Below, in pieces: positions 6,893-14,122 of a DNA stretch of 38,113 bases. How positions within the stretch are numbered: the first letter of the stretch is position 1; every line of letters begins with the position of its first letter. Source of the stretch: CAZNKU01 sp045654805 (GTDB lineage: Bacteria; Bacillota; Clostridia; Monoglobales; Firm-18); contig JAZOOD010000055.1 in assembly GCA_045654805.1 (NCBI GenBank), positions 1 through 38,113 of the forward strand, given 5' to 3'. The notes below the pieces were generated by a model, which did no database searches, was not told the origin of the DNA, and saw nothing but the letters and a program-made list of their open reading frames with translations. Both the position numbers and the translations under genes were made by a program.

Positions 6893-7867
6893 TTAATAAC
6901 CAACTTTTTCCCAGCACTCAAATGGAGCAGCAAGTTCTTCACTAATATAAACCTGTGTCTTCTTTGTCTGAAGCATTGAGCTTGGAAGATAAGGAGTAAC
7001 AGGACCATGTGTGCAAAGACGGCTTGTCATTCTCTGCCATGATGAGAATGTACCGCATGTTGCAAGTGCATGAACTTCGATTCTTTCCTTTGCGCGCATT
7101 ACATCAAGAGGTCCGATTGTTGCAGCACAAGGCGGAACATTTGCGATATCACCTGACTGACCGAATGTACCGTTAAGAGAGTTCTGCATAATTGTCATTG
7201 GGTGAAGTTTAACGATCTGTGCAGGCTGATTTAACCATTCTTCAATATCACCGCTGCCGATGAATTCAGGAATAGGATCAACAAATGCCATATGACCTGC
7301 CCAACCAGGAGAAGTAGATGCAATATCAGCACCTGTTCCTTCTGTGATATCATCGATTATCTTGGAATAATCCTTAATGTTTGCATTTGTAGGGAAGTGA
7401 ACATTTTCCATAGGCATACGTAGCTTTTCATCAATCTGGTAGTAAAGATACTTAATCATAGAATGTGCAAAGCCTGCTTCATATGTGATAGGAGCGATGT
7501 TACCGTTTTCATCTGCCCATTCATCCTCTGCTACAAGGTGAACCTTGCTACAGTCGATACCAAAGTAGTTGATAAGCTGTGCAAGAGGAATATATGTATC
7601 AGGTTCAGGGTTACCAAGAATCATTGTAAAGCTCTTGCCTGCTTCTGATGCAGCTCTTAAGCGTTCAAAAAGTGTAGCAATAAGAACAGGATGTGGGTTC
7701 ATCATAACTTTTACGTTAAATTCAGGATGCCACCAGTCTTCTCTCTTTTCAAGATCTTTGCCGCTTAGGCTACGAACGTAATCGCAAACCTTTTTGTCCT
7801 TAAAAGGAACAAATTCATGTGGCTGAAAATCAAATTTTGTTGATGGGTCAGTAATAAAATTGTTCAT
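6893..7867 (-). CDS. NagB-like sugar-phosphate isomerase/deaminase family protein, divergent active site
   Basis: A 324-aa cytoplasmic protein of the glucosamine-6-phosphate deaminase / 6-phosphogluconolactonase fold. The DEY-type loop of NagB is seen as D115-E116-W117, and the GxDGHxAFNEP signature appears as GWAGHMAFVDP (189-198). The ring-opening histidine is kept (H192), but the catalytic aspartate position is alanine (A190) and the glutamate is aspartate (D197). It is longer than NagB (about 240-270 aa). It overlaps the stop of the NagA-like gene (ATGA), so the two are made together. The pairing suggests deacetylation followed by isomerisation or deamination of a phosphorylated sugar. 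The substitutions suggest a substrate or reaction other than GlcN6P deamination. Confidence 0.75.
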   Translation of the reverse strand: MNNFITDPSTKFDFQPHEFVPFKDKKVCDYVRSLSGKDLEKREDWWHPEFNVKVMMNPHPVLIATLFERLRAASEAGKSFTMILGNPEPDTYIPLAQLINYFGIDCSKVHLVAEDEWADENGNIAPITYEAGFAHSMIKYLYYQIDEKLRMPMENVHFPTNANIKDYSKIIDDITEGTGADIASTSPGWAGHMAFVDPIPEFIGSGDIEEWLNQPAQIVKLHPMTIMQNSLNGTFGQSGDIANVPPCAATIGPLDVMRAKERIEVHALATCGTFSSWQRMTSRLCTHGPVTPYLPSSMLQTKKTQVYISEELAAPFECWEKVGY

Positions 7868-9003
7868 TTTACGATTTCTCCTTTTAAAATAGTATTTTTA
7901 ACATTAAACCATTGATCAACAATGATTAAGTTTGCAGGATTGCCCTTTTTAATCTGTCCGATTTCAGGCATATTCAATAGTCTTGACGGATTATATGACG
8001 CATACTTAAATACATCACATATTGAACCGCCCGTGTGTACCATCATATTACGGCACGCAATATCAAGAGTAAGCTTAGAGCCCGCAATATCACCGCCCCA
8101 ATCGAAGTTAATATCAAAAGCTTCTTCACAACCGGGAATTGGCGGACCGTCAGCTACAAAAGCGTCAGAAATAAGGATAATTTTATCCTGTCCTTTAATC
8201 TTCTTAACAAGTCTAATCATATACGGATGAACGTGAATACCCATAGAATCACAAATAATTTCCGCATATATACCATCATTATAATTTACAGTTTCATCAA
8301 CACAAACACCGCGTACTTCAGGATAGTTTTCCAAAGTACCTGTTGCATTGGTGTGATGAGTACCAAGCTTCAAGCCATAAGGCATAAGTGCCTCAATCTG
8401 GTCGGGAGTTGCTTCACTGTGTGCAACTGAAAATACTATGCCTGGAATCTTTTCCTTAACATCCTTTACAAAGTCAAGTATTCCCTCACGTTCAGGAGCA
8501 ACACACCATACTTTAGCCAAATCCTGTACCGCATCTATAACCTCGGCATAATCCTCCTTACGGATTGCATCCTTCCAGAAGTTCTTTTCCTTATCACAAC
8601 CAAAGTCGGGATTAAGATAAGGGCCTTCCATATAAAGTCCCAGAAGATTCTTACATTCTCCCTTTGCCATTGCATCACGGTATTTTTTTACAGCTTCAAG
8701 ATGTTCTTCCTTGTTCATACTGTAAAAAAGTGCGGGTAAAACTGATGTAACACCGTGGTCTAAAAGTGTTCTTGAACACTTTACCGGGTCATCGTGAAAA
8801 TATGTAGTCCCATCTGCGTGAGTATGTATATCAACAAGACCGGGGCCCACATACAAGCCGTTAGCATCTATAATTTCAGCACCATTTGGTACTTCAAGCT
8901 TTCTGCCGAAATCCTTTATCTTCCCATCCTCGATAACTAAAGTCGCATCAGGGATATAATGGTCGGTCATAACAAGCGTAGCATTAATTATTGCTTTAAT
9001 CAT
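7864..9003 (-). CDS. nagA: N-acetylglucosamine-6-phosphate deacetylase-like amidohydrolase
   Basis: The 379-aa protein has the amidohydrolase metal and catalytic set in order: HTH (H60, H62), EGPY (E126), H195 in AHSEAT, H216 in GTHHTNA, a GIHVHP segment (H257), and the catalytic aspartate D280 in LISDA. A short beta domain made from both ends fits NagA. It removes an acetyl group from N-acetyl-hexosamine-6-phosphate or a close analogue. I place the start at the ATG at 9003, with GAAAGGG upstream, rather than nine codons earlier. It is the first gene of the minus-strand unit, facing the TIM-SIS-YjbQ-kinase operon across a shared control region. The family is sure; the exact substrate here is open. 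Confidence 0.85.
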   Translation of the reverse strand: MIKAIINATLVMTDHYIPDATLVIEDGKIKDFGRKLEVPNGAEIIDANGLYVGPGLVDIHTHADGTTYFHDDPVKCSRTLLDHGVTSVLPALFYSMNKEEHLEAVKKYRDAMAKGECKNLLGLYMEGPYLNPDFGCDKEKNFWKDAIRKEDYAEVIDAVQDLAKVWCVAPEREGILDFVKDVKEKIPGIVFSVAHSEATPDQIEALMPYGLKLGTHHTNATGTLENYPEVRGVCVDETVNYNDGIYAEIICDSMGIHVHPYMIRLVKKIKGQDKIILISDAFVADGPPIPGCEEAFDINFDWGGDIAGSKLTLDIACRNMMVHTGGSICDVFKYASYNPSRLLNMPEIGQIKKGNPANLIIVDQWFNVKNTILKGEIVK

Positions 9004-9044
9004 ACTTTCACCCTTTCTGCATAAGTACAATTTTCTATGCTATT

Positions 9045-9074
9045 ATTATACAATACGGAAAAGTACATTGTCAA
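9045..9074 (-). promoter_or_regulatory. Promoter of the NagA/NagB-like operon
   Basis: On the minus strand a perfect TTGACA (9069-9074) and a perfect TATAAT (9045-9050) are separated by 18 bp, with the start codon at 9003. Confidence 0.8.
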
Positions 9075-9081
9075 CATAAAA

Positions 9082-9137
9082 TTTACGAAAATGTTACGAA
9101 TTTTTATTTTTTGCTTGAAATACGAAAGATGTTATGA
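9082..9137. repeat. Repeated operator-like motifs between divergent promoters
   Basis: Two related 17-19 bp sequences lie in the same orientation: TTTACGAAAATGTTACGAA (9082-9100) and AATACGAAAGATGTTATGA (9119-9137). The first also contains TTACGAA twice. They sit beside the -35 of the leftward promoter and between the -35 and -10 of the rightward one, a good place for a shared regulator. The regulator is not encoded nearby. Confidence 0.45.
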
Positions 9138-9143
9138 TATAAT
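9115..9143 (+). promoter_or_regulatory. Promoter of the TIM-SIS-YjbQ-kinase operon
   Basis: TTGAAA (9115-9120) and a perfect TATAAT (9138-9143) are 17 bp apart. The first gene starts at 9227 after an AAAGGAAGG site. Confidence 0.75.
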
Positions 9144-9226
9144 TCAATTAAAGTTATTTTTAAATTTTATGATTTAGAATATTTTCATAATCATAAATAG
9201 TAATAGTCAAAGGAAGGATGTTGATT

Positions 9227-9928
9227 ATGTTAAAAAATTTCCAGATTAAACCACCGTTTTTTGAAGTAGGCCCTAAGGCATACCTTTACGGTGAGGAAAT
9301 GCTTAAGCTTGCAAAGGTTATTGACAAGACTGCAATGAAGTATGATGTTGACGTTATTGTAACACCTCAGTACACAGACATCAGCCTTTTAGCACAAAAT
9401 ACTGAAAGAATTTTGGTATTTGCACAGCATATGGATTCTCTTGAAGTAGGCAGAGGTTTAGGCTCTGTACTTCCTGAAGCAGTTAAGGCTGCAGGGGCTG
9501 TCGGTGTTATGCTTAACCACGCTGAAAAACCTATAACTATGGAAGAAGTTGAAAAGACTATAAAACGTGCTGACGAAGTTGGTCTTGCTACAATTGTATG
9601 TGCTAACACAGTTGAAGATGTAAAGACTATTGCTAAAATGTCACCAAACCTTATTGTAGCTGAACCTACAGACTTAATTGGTACCGGTCAGACAAGTGAC
9701 AGTAACTATGTAATCGAAACTATCAAAACTGTTAATGAAATCAATCCTGATATTATGGTGCTTCAGGGTGCAGGTATTTCAAACGGTAATGATGTTTACA
9801 ATACAATAAAGCTTGGTGCACAGGCTACAGGTTCAACAAGCGGTATTATAAAGGCAGACGACCCATACGCTATGGTTGAGGAAATGCTTTTCAACCTACG
9901 CAAGGCATGGGATGAATTGCATAAATAA
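9227..9928 (+). CDS. Archaeal-type triose-phosphate isomerase family protein
   Basis: The 233-aa TIM-barrel protein is shorter than bacterial TIM (about 250 aa) and resembles the compact archaeal form: TPQYTD, FAQHMD, LPEAVKAAGAVG, LNHAE, ATIVCANT and AEPTDLIGTG all match that type. The three catalytic residues are present: K17, H98 in LNHAE, and E146 in AEPTDL. It should interconvert an aldose and a ketose phosphate, either triose phosphates or a four-carbon analogue, as TIM homologues do in erythritol pathways. I use the ATG at 9227; an earlier ATG at 9218 abuts the SD. The operon context suggests a dedicated pathway copy rather than the glycolytic enzyme. Confidence 0.8.
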   Translation: MLKNFQIKPPFFEVGPKAYLYGEEMLKLAKVIDKTAMKYDVDVIVTPQYTDISLLAQNTERILVFAQHMDSLEVGRGLGSVLPEAVKAAGAVGVMLNHAEKPITMEEVEKTIKRADEVGLATIVCANTVEDVKTIAKMSPNLIVAEPTDLIGTGQTSDSNYVIETIKTVNEINPDIMVLQGAGISNGNDVYNTIKLGAQATGSTSGIIKADDPYAMVEEMLFNLRKAWDELHK

Positions 9929-9943
9929 AAGGGCGGTGTAATT

Positions 9944-10537
9944 ATGAATTCAGAAGCATTGGCAAGAGCTAAAGATGCTTATAAAATCGAAAGCGAATGC
10001 ATCGCTGAGATGCTAAATCATTTTGATGAAGAAGTATATTCAAAGGCAGTTGACCTTTTGAAAAATGCTACAAGAATCGGTACCTGCGGTTGCGGACACA
10101 GCGGTATTATATGCCAGCATTTTGCACATCTTCTATGTTGCATAGACCAGCCTGCAAGATTTATTTCACCCGCAGAGGCTGTACACGGTGCAACAGGATT
10201 TTTACAGGAAGGTGACGTAATGGTATTTGCCTCACGCGGAGGAAAGACCAAAGAATTACTACCTATCCTTGATATCTGCAAAAAGAAAGGTGTAAAGGTA
10301 ATTTCCATTACAGAAAATATGGAATCACCTCTTGCTGAAGGTGCAGATGTTGTTATCAAACAATATGTAAACCGTGAAACTGACAAGTATAACTGTCAGG
10401 GAACTACTTCTTCTACCTCTCTGTGCGTAATATTCCACGTATTACAGACAGCATTGATAGAGGAAACTGATTTCCAGAACGAACAGTTTGCTACAATACA
10501 TCCCGGCGGTGCCGTTGGTGAAAGACTAAACAAATAA
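9944..10537 (+). CDS. SIS-domain phosphosugar isomerase (KpsF/GutQ-like, no CBS domains)
   Basis: The 197-aa protein is a single SIS domain. It has GTCGCGHSGIICQHFAH near the sugar-phosphate loop, SRGGKTKELL, ITENMESPLAEGADVV, and a C-terminal HPGGAVGERL like that of arabinose-5-phosphate isomerases. The tandem CBS domains of KdsD are absent, as in short GutQ- or HxlB-like forms. It probably isomerises a ketose and aldose phosphate in the same route as the neighbouring TIM-like enzyme. It starts 15 bp after that gene with GGGCGG upstream. Two aldose-ketose isomerases in one operon point to a route through more than one phosphorylated sugar. Confidence 0.82.
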   Translation: MNSEALARAKDAYKIESECIAEMLNHFDEEVYSKAVDLLKNATRIGTCGCGHSGIICQHFAHLLCCIDQPARFISPAEAVHGATGFLQEGDVMVFASRGGKTKELLPILDICKKKGVKVISITENMESPLAEGADVVIKQYVNRETDKYNCQGTTSSTSLCVIFHVLQTALIEETDFQNEQFATIHPGGAVGERLNK

Positions 10538-10566
10538 TAAAATATACATATTAGGAGGAATTTAAA

Positions 10567-11187
10567 ATGGAATTTAAAGTTTATCAAAAGGAATTGGAAC
10601 TACAGTCAAGAGGCTGGATACCTACTTTCCACGATGTTTCAAAGGAAATTATGGAAATCGTTAAGGCTTCAGGTATTAAAAACGGTACAGTTTGTATTGC
10701 TTCTCACCATACAACATGCTCTGTTATGGTTCAGGAATGCTCACACGATATCGATTCTTTTGACCTTGAATATCTACAGCACGACCTTCTTGACATTATG
10801 AGAAAGATGATTCCTGACTTTGCTGAAGAACATCAGTACCGTCATCCTGGTCCAATCCATTCACAGTTCGGCAGATACGTTAACGAACCTGGTGATTACA
10901 CATCAATGAACACAGACGGTCACTTAAGAAGTGTATTCTTTGGAAGAAGTGAAACTATGACAATTAAAGACGGTGTATTGGACGGTGGCGAATTCGCTCA
11001 TGTTTACTTCATCGACTGGGATCACGTTCGTGCTCGTCGCAGACAGCTTAACGTTACAGTAATGGGTACAACAGATGATGTTGAAGACAGAAAGTGGAAC
11101 AACGGTGAAGTTATCAACACACTTCGTAAATATACAGATGAAGAAAAAGCTTATGATGTTCACTATGACCTTCAGCAGAAAAGATAA
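10567..11187 (+). CDS. YjbQ-family protein (UPF0047), enlarged
   Basis: The 206-aa protein keeps the YjbQ/UPF0047 signature: SHHTTCSVMVQE (H48-T49-T50), a helical segment, TDGHLRS (117-122), GRSETMTIKDG, and DWDHVRARRR (151-159). Family members are usually about 130-140 aa. This one has extra residues between the HTT motif and the DGHLRS motif (about 83-112) and a 40-residue tail. E. coli YjbQ has weak thiamine-phosphate synthase activity, but the true role of the family is unsettled. Its place between sugar-phosphate isomerases and a sugar kinase suggests a metabolic step here. It follows a consensus-like AGGAGG, and a hairpin comes after it. Confidence 0.8.
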   Translation: MEFKVYQKELELQSRGWIPTFHDVSKEIMEIVKASGIKNGTVCIASHHTTCSVMVQECSHDIDSFDLEYLQHDLLDIMRKMIPDFAEEHQYRHPGPIHSQFGRYVNEPGDYTSMNTDGHLRSVFFGRSETMTIKDGVLDGGEFAHVYFIDWDHVRARRRQLNVTVMGTTDDVEDRKWNNGEVINTLRKYTDEEKAYDVHYDLQQKR

Positions 11188-11200
11188 TTGAATTTTCTTA

Positions 11201-11231
11201 TTTCGGGACAAAATTATTTTTTGTCCCGAAA
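11201..11231 (+). terminator. Hairpin between YjbQ-like gene and kinase gene
   Basis: A perfect 13-bp stem (TTTCGGGACAAAA with its complement) closes a TTATT loop. The following T run is poor, so it may be a partial terminator or an mRNA-stability hairpin that lowers kinase expression relative to the first three genes. Confidence 0.6.
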
Positions 11232-11258
11232 AATTTATAGAAACGAGGTCGCTACCCT

Positions 11259-12659
11259 ATGAAATATTTATTAGGTATAGATATAGGTACAACATCATTA
11301 AAAGCTGCAGTTTTTAGTGAAAAGGCAGAGTGTATGAAGTCCATAACCAAAGATTATACTCTTGAAGTAAAAGATGATTACGTGGAATTTCCCGCAGAAA
11401 AATATTGGGAATTGTGTTCAGAAGCTATTGAAGAACTTTCAGCAGAATACAATATTTCCGCTATGAGCATTGATACTCAGTGCGAAACTATAATTGTCAC
11501 AGACGAAAATGGTAATCCTCTCCGTAAAGCAATCGTATGGCTTGACAACAGAGCTGCTGCACAGGCGGACAAGATAAAGGACCACTTTGGTGAACAAAAG
11601 GTTTATGAGGTTACAGGTCAGCCTGAAATTACTGCCACATGGCCTGCAAGCAAATTGCTTTGGATACACGAAAACGAGCCTGAAATATTTGGAAATATCA
11701 AGAAAGTATTTATGCTTGAAGACTATCTGCTTTACAAGCTTACGGGCAAATTTGTAACTGAAAAAACGTTGCAGTCATCCACCATATATTTTGACATTAA
11801 CAAATTCGACTGGTGGACAGATATGCTTGACTTTATCGGCATAGGCAAGGATAAGTTTCCACAAATACTTTCAAGCGGTGAAATTGTTGGCGAATACAAG
11901 GGTATTACCGTTGTAACAGGTGCAATAGACCAGATTGCGGGGGCAATAGGTGCAGGTATTGTTAAAAAAGGAATTGTAAGTGAAATGACAGGTACGACTA
12001 TGGTTATCTTCGTTCCGTCAGACAACATTCCTGCATACAGTCCTGACAGCAAAATTCCATGTCACGTAAATTTTGACGGAAAATATTGTTTACTTTCCTG
12101 GACTCCTACCGCTGGTATTGCGTTAAAATGGTTTAAAAATAATTTTTGCGAAAACTTCAGCTTCCGTGAACTTGACGAGCTTGCTGAGAAGGTAGAGCCG
12201 GGAAGTAACGGTCTTACATTCCTGCCTTACCTTTGCGGTTCAACTATGCCAAAATACAATCCTGATGCACGTGGTGTATTCTATGGTCTTACTATGGAAC
12301 ATACAAGAGGCCACGCTGTACGCAGTATTTTGGAATCAGTTGCATGTATGCTGAAAAACAATCTTGAATATTTAGGACTTGAATGTACTGAAATCCGCAC
12401 TATGGGTGGAGGTGCACAAAGCCCATTGTGGAACCAGATAAAGGCAGATATGACAAATAAAAAAATTGTCACACTTAAAAATGACGAAACTGCCTGCCTT
12501 GGGTCCGCAATTTTGGCAGGTACTGCAATAGGCGTATTTGAAAGTGTGGAAAAGGCTTGTGAAATAGCTGTAAAACCAAACAAGGTATATGAACCTAAGG
12601 GAGCAGATTATACAGAATGTTATGAAAGATTTTGCACACTTGATGACAAGTTATTCTAA
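11259..12659 (+). CDS. FGGY-family carbohydrate kinase
   Basis: The 466-aa protein has the FGGY two-domain layout. The N-terminal ATPase-fold phosphate loop is GIDIGTTSLKAAVF (from residue 5), followed by WLDNRA, a middle TGAIDQIAGAIGAGIV, and the C-terminal GGGAQSPLWNQIKADM adenosine-binding signature. The length fits xylulokinase-like members (about 480-500 aa). It should phosphorylate a sugar, ketose or polyol and so feed the isomerases upstream; the substrate cannot be read from sequence. It is co-directional with the TIM-SIS-YjbQ genes, 71 bp downstream, with GAGGT about 15 nt before the ATG and a strong terminator behind. Confidence 0.85.
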   Translation: MKYLLGIDIGTTSLKAAVFSEKAECMKSITKDYTLEVKDDYVEFPAEKYWELCSEAIEELSAEYNISAMSIDTQCETIIVTDENGNPLRKAIVWLDNRAAAQADKIKDHFGEQKVYEVTGQPEITATWPASKLLWIHENEPEIFGNIKKVFMLEDYLLYKLTGKFVTEKTLQSSTIYFDINKFDWWTDMLDFIGIGKDKFPQILSSGEIVGEYKGITVVTGAIDQIAGAIGAGIVKKGIVSEMTGTTMVIFVPSDNIPAYSPDSKIPCHVNFDGKYCLLSWTPTAGIALKWFKNNFCENFSFRELDELAEKVEPGSNGLTFLPYLCGSTMPKYNPDARGVFYGLTMEHTRGHAVRSILESVACMLKNNLEYLGLECTEIRTMGGGAQSPLWNQIKADMTNKKIVTLKNDETACLGSAILAGTAIGVFESVEKACEIAVKPNKVYEPKGADYTECYERFCTLDDKLF

Positions 12660-12662
12660 ACC

Positions 12663-12697
12663 AAAAAGCAAATGTTCAACCGAACATTTGCTTTTTA
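12663..12697 (+). terminator. Terminator after the FGGY kinase gene
   Basis: A perfect 15-bp stem (12663-12677 with 12682-12696) closes an AACC loop and ends in five T. Confidence 0.85.
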
Positions 12698-12702
12698 ATT
12701 TA

Positions 12703-12731
12703 TTGACTTATACTCCAAAAAATTATATAAT
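12703..12731 (+). promoter_or_regulatory. Promoter of the NifU/IscU-like gene
   Basis: TTGACT (12703-12708) and TATAAT (12726-12731) are 17 bp apart; the gene starts at 12765. Confidence 0.7.
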
Positions 12732-12764
12732 ATAATTGCAAATATTTTAGGAAAGTGTGATAAA

Positions 12765-13157
12765 ATGAAATACTCAGAAAAGGTTATGGAGCATTTTATG
12801 AACCCGCAGAATGCATACAGTATGGATGATTGCAACGGTAAGGGATATTTTGGGTCAGTTGAATGCGGAGATTATATAGAAGTATTTATAAAAGTAGAAA
12901 ATAATATACTTACAAAGGTAAGTTATATGGTATATGGATGTACAGCTTCCGTTGCAACATCAAGTATGATGTCCTGTCTTGCACAGGGAAAGACTGTGGA
13001 ACAAGCACTTGCAATAACCGAAGACGACGTAGAAATAGCTCTTGACGGGTTGCCGGAGGAAAAACGCCATTGTTCAAACCTTGGTGTAGGTGCACTGAAA
13101 AATGCAATCAAAAACTATAAAGGTGAAGAAATAAGCTACGAAGATAGCATATTCTAA
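12765..13157 (+). CDS. NifU/IscU-type iron-sulfur cluster scaffold
   Basis: The 130-aa protein has the IscU fold signature: Y3 and F11 near the N-terminus, the cysteine ligands C34 (in ECGD, with D36), C59 (in GCTA) and C103 (in RHCSNLG). It assembles Fe-S clusters for transfer to apoproteins, here possibly the iron-sulfur-rich hydrogenase of the same chromosome segment. It stands alone behind its own promoter; no cysteine desulfurase is linked. There is no C-terminal NifU domain, so it is the short, scaffold-only type. The assignment rests on the three cysteines and the ECGD context. Confidence 0.85.
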   Translation: MKYSEKVMEHFMNPQNAYSMDDCNGKGYFGSVECGDYIEVFIKVENNILTKVSYMVYGCTASVATSSMMSCLAQGKTVEQALAITEDDVEIALDGLPEEKRHCSNLGVGALKNAIKNYKGEEISYEDSIF

Positions 13158-13161
13158 ACAA

Positions 13162-13190
13162 AATGGCAGACACTTTTGTGTCTGCCATTA
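13162..13190. terminator. Bidirectional terminator between NifU-like and HMA genes
   Basis: A perfect 12-bp stem (AATGGCAGACAC with its complement) closes a TTTT loop. It serves the two convergent genes, although the T run is clearest on the plus strand after a short gap. Confidence 0.75.
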
Positions 13191-13195
13191 ATTTT

Positions 13196-13429
13196 TTATT
13201 TTTCTTCAAATTTTACAAAAGTAAACCCAATTTCTTCAACAATTTTTTTAGCCTCTTCCTCTGTTACGACACGTTTACTTGTAAGGTACGCAACCTTTTC
13301 TTCAAGATTAACCTTGGCAGAAAACTCTTTATACTCATTAAAACCTGCCTCAACTCGAGAAGAACAATGTCCGCAGGACATACCGTCTATATACACTTTA
13401 TATTTATACTTTTTTCTAAAGAAAAACAT
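13196..13429 (-). CDS. Small heavy-metal-associated (HMA) protein, CopZ-like
   Basis: The 77-aa protein is one HMA ferredoxin-like domain. The metal motif is GMSCGHC (C19 and C22) in the first loop, followed by a helix and strands of the usual length. Such proteins carry Cu(I) or a similar soft metal to a P-type ATPase or sense it. No ATPase is adjacent. It has a well-formed promoter and a palindrome near its start (see separate entries), so metal-dependent regulation is likely. The alternative is a Hg- or Cd-binding variant; the metal cannot be read from the motif alone. Confidence 0.8.
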   Translation of the reverse strand: MFFFRKKYKYKVYIDGMSCGHCSSRVEAGFNEYKEFSAKVNLEEKVAYLTSKRVVTEEEAKKIVEEIGFTFVKFEEK

Positions 13430-13447
13430 TTTGACATCTCCTATCGG

Positions 13448-13465
13448 TTAGTTTCTTTTAACTAA
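13448..13465. promoter_or_regulatory. Inverted repeat at the HMA transcription start
   Basis: TTAGTT and AACTAA flank six bases as a perfect inverted repeat, placed just downstream of the -10 of the HMA promoter and upstream of its ribosome-binding site. A metal-responsive repressor could bind here; the regulator is not in the window. Confidence 0.4.
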
Positions 13466-13493
13466 TTCTACAATATAAAATTTAATTTGTCAA
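13465..13493 (-). promoter_or_regulatory. Promoter of the HMA gene
   Basis: On the minus strand, perfect TTGACA (13488-13493) and TAGAAT (13465-13470) are 17 bp apart. Confidence 0.7.
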
Positions 13494-13510
13494 CTCATTA
13501 AATTAAAATA

Positions 13511-13539
13511 TTGATTTAAAATAATATATGTGATATTAT
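13511..13539 (+). promoter_or_regulatory. Promoter of the chromate transporter pair
   Basis: TTGATT (13511-13516) and TATTAT (13534-13539) are 17 bp apart. The predicted start of transcription (about 13544-13547) coincides with the GTG start codon of the gene, so the mRNA may be leaderless. Confidence 0.5.
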
Positions 13540-13543
13540 TAGT

Positions 13544-14122
13544 GTGGCTAAAGGAAGTGATTTTACGAAATTTTTAATTGAGCTATTTTTAATCTTTGCG
13601 AAAATCGGAGTATTTACATTTGGCGGCGGATACGCAATGTTCCCTGTAATAAAGCGTGAACTTATTGAGAATAGAAAGTGGATTACAGAAGACGAGCTTT
13701 TGGACTACTATGCCATAGGTCAGTGCACACCGGGGATTATAGCTGTAAACGTAGCTACATTCGTAGGAAAAAAGTTAAAAGGCTTTTGGGGTGCCTTACT
13801 TGCTACACTGGGGGTTATATTTCCCTCAATAATTATAATCTTGATAATAGCAGGATGCATAAATAACTTTGCAGATTTGTGGTATGTACAAAGTGCATTT
13901 TCGGGGATACGTGTTGTGGTTATTGTGCTGATACTTAACACTATAATATCAATGTGGAAAAAAAGCGTGCAAAAGCCATTTGACTACATTGTTTTTTTAC
14001 TTGCATTGTTACTTTCATATTTTAACATAATTTCATCGGTTTTAATTGTTTTGGCAAGCGGTGTTGCAGGCATATTTTATACAACCGGAAGAAAAGATAT
14101 TAACGGAGGTGGACAAAAATGA
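13544..14122 (+). CDS. Chromate transporter, first short subunit
   Basis: The 192-aa membrane protein has the CHR family start: LIELFLIFAKIGVFTFGGGYAMFPV, then GQCTPGIIAVNVATFVG, about six hydrophobic segments in all, and a short basic tail. In Firmicutes two short CHR proteins of opposite topology form one carrier; the partner follows. The substrate of many such carriers is uncertain, and chromate or sulfate is only a family name. The GTG at 13544 is the only usual start near the N-terminus and lacks an SD in front of it. An AAAGGAAG sequence occurs inside the first codons without a normal start after it. Confidence 0.82.
   Translation: MAKGSDFTKFLIELFLIFAKIGVFTFGGGYAMFPVIKRELIENRKWITEDELLDYYAIGQCTPGIIAVNVATFVGKKLKGFWGALLATLGVIFPSIIIILIIAGCINNFADLWYVQSAFSGIRVVVIVLILNTIISMWKKSVQKPFDYIVFLLALLLSYFNIISSVLIVLASGVAGIFYTTGRKDINGGGQK

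Noticed and set aside
13163..13465. Plus-strand frames (100 and 91 aa) opposite the HMA gene
   Set aside because: They have no SD and are overlapped by the well-supported HMA gene with its own promoter.
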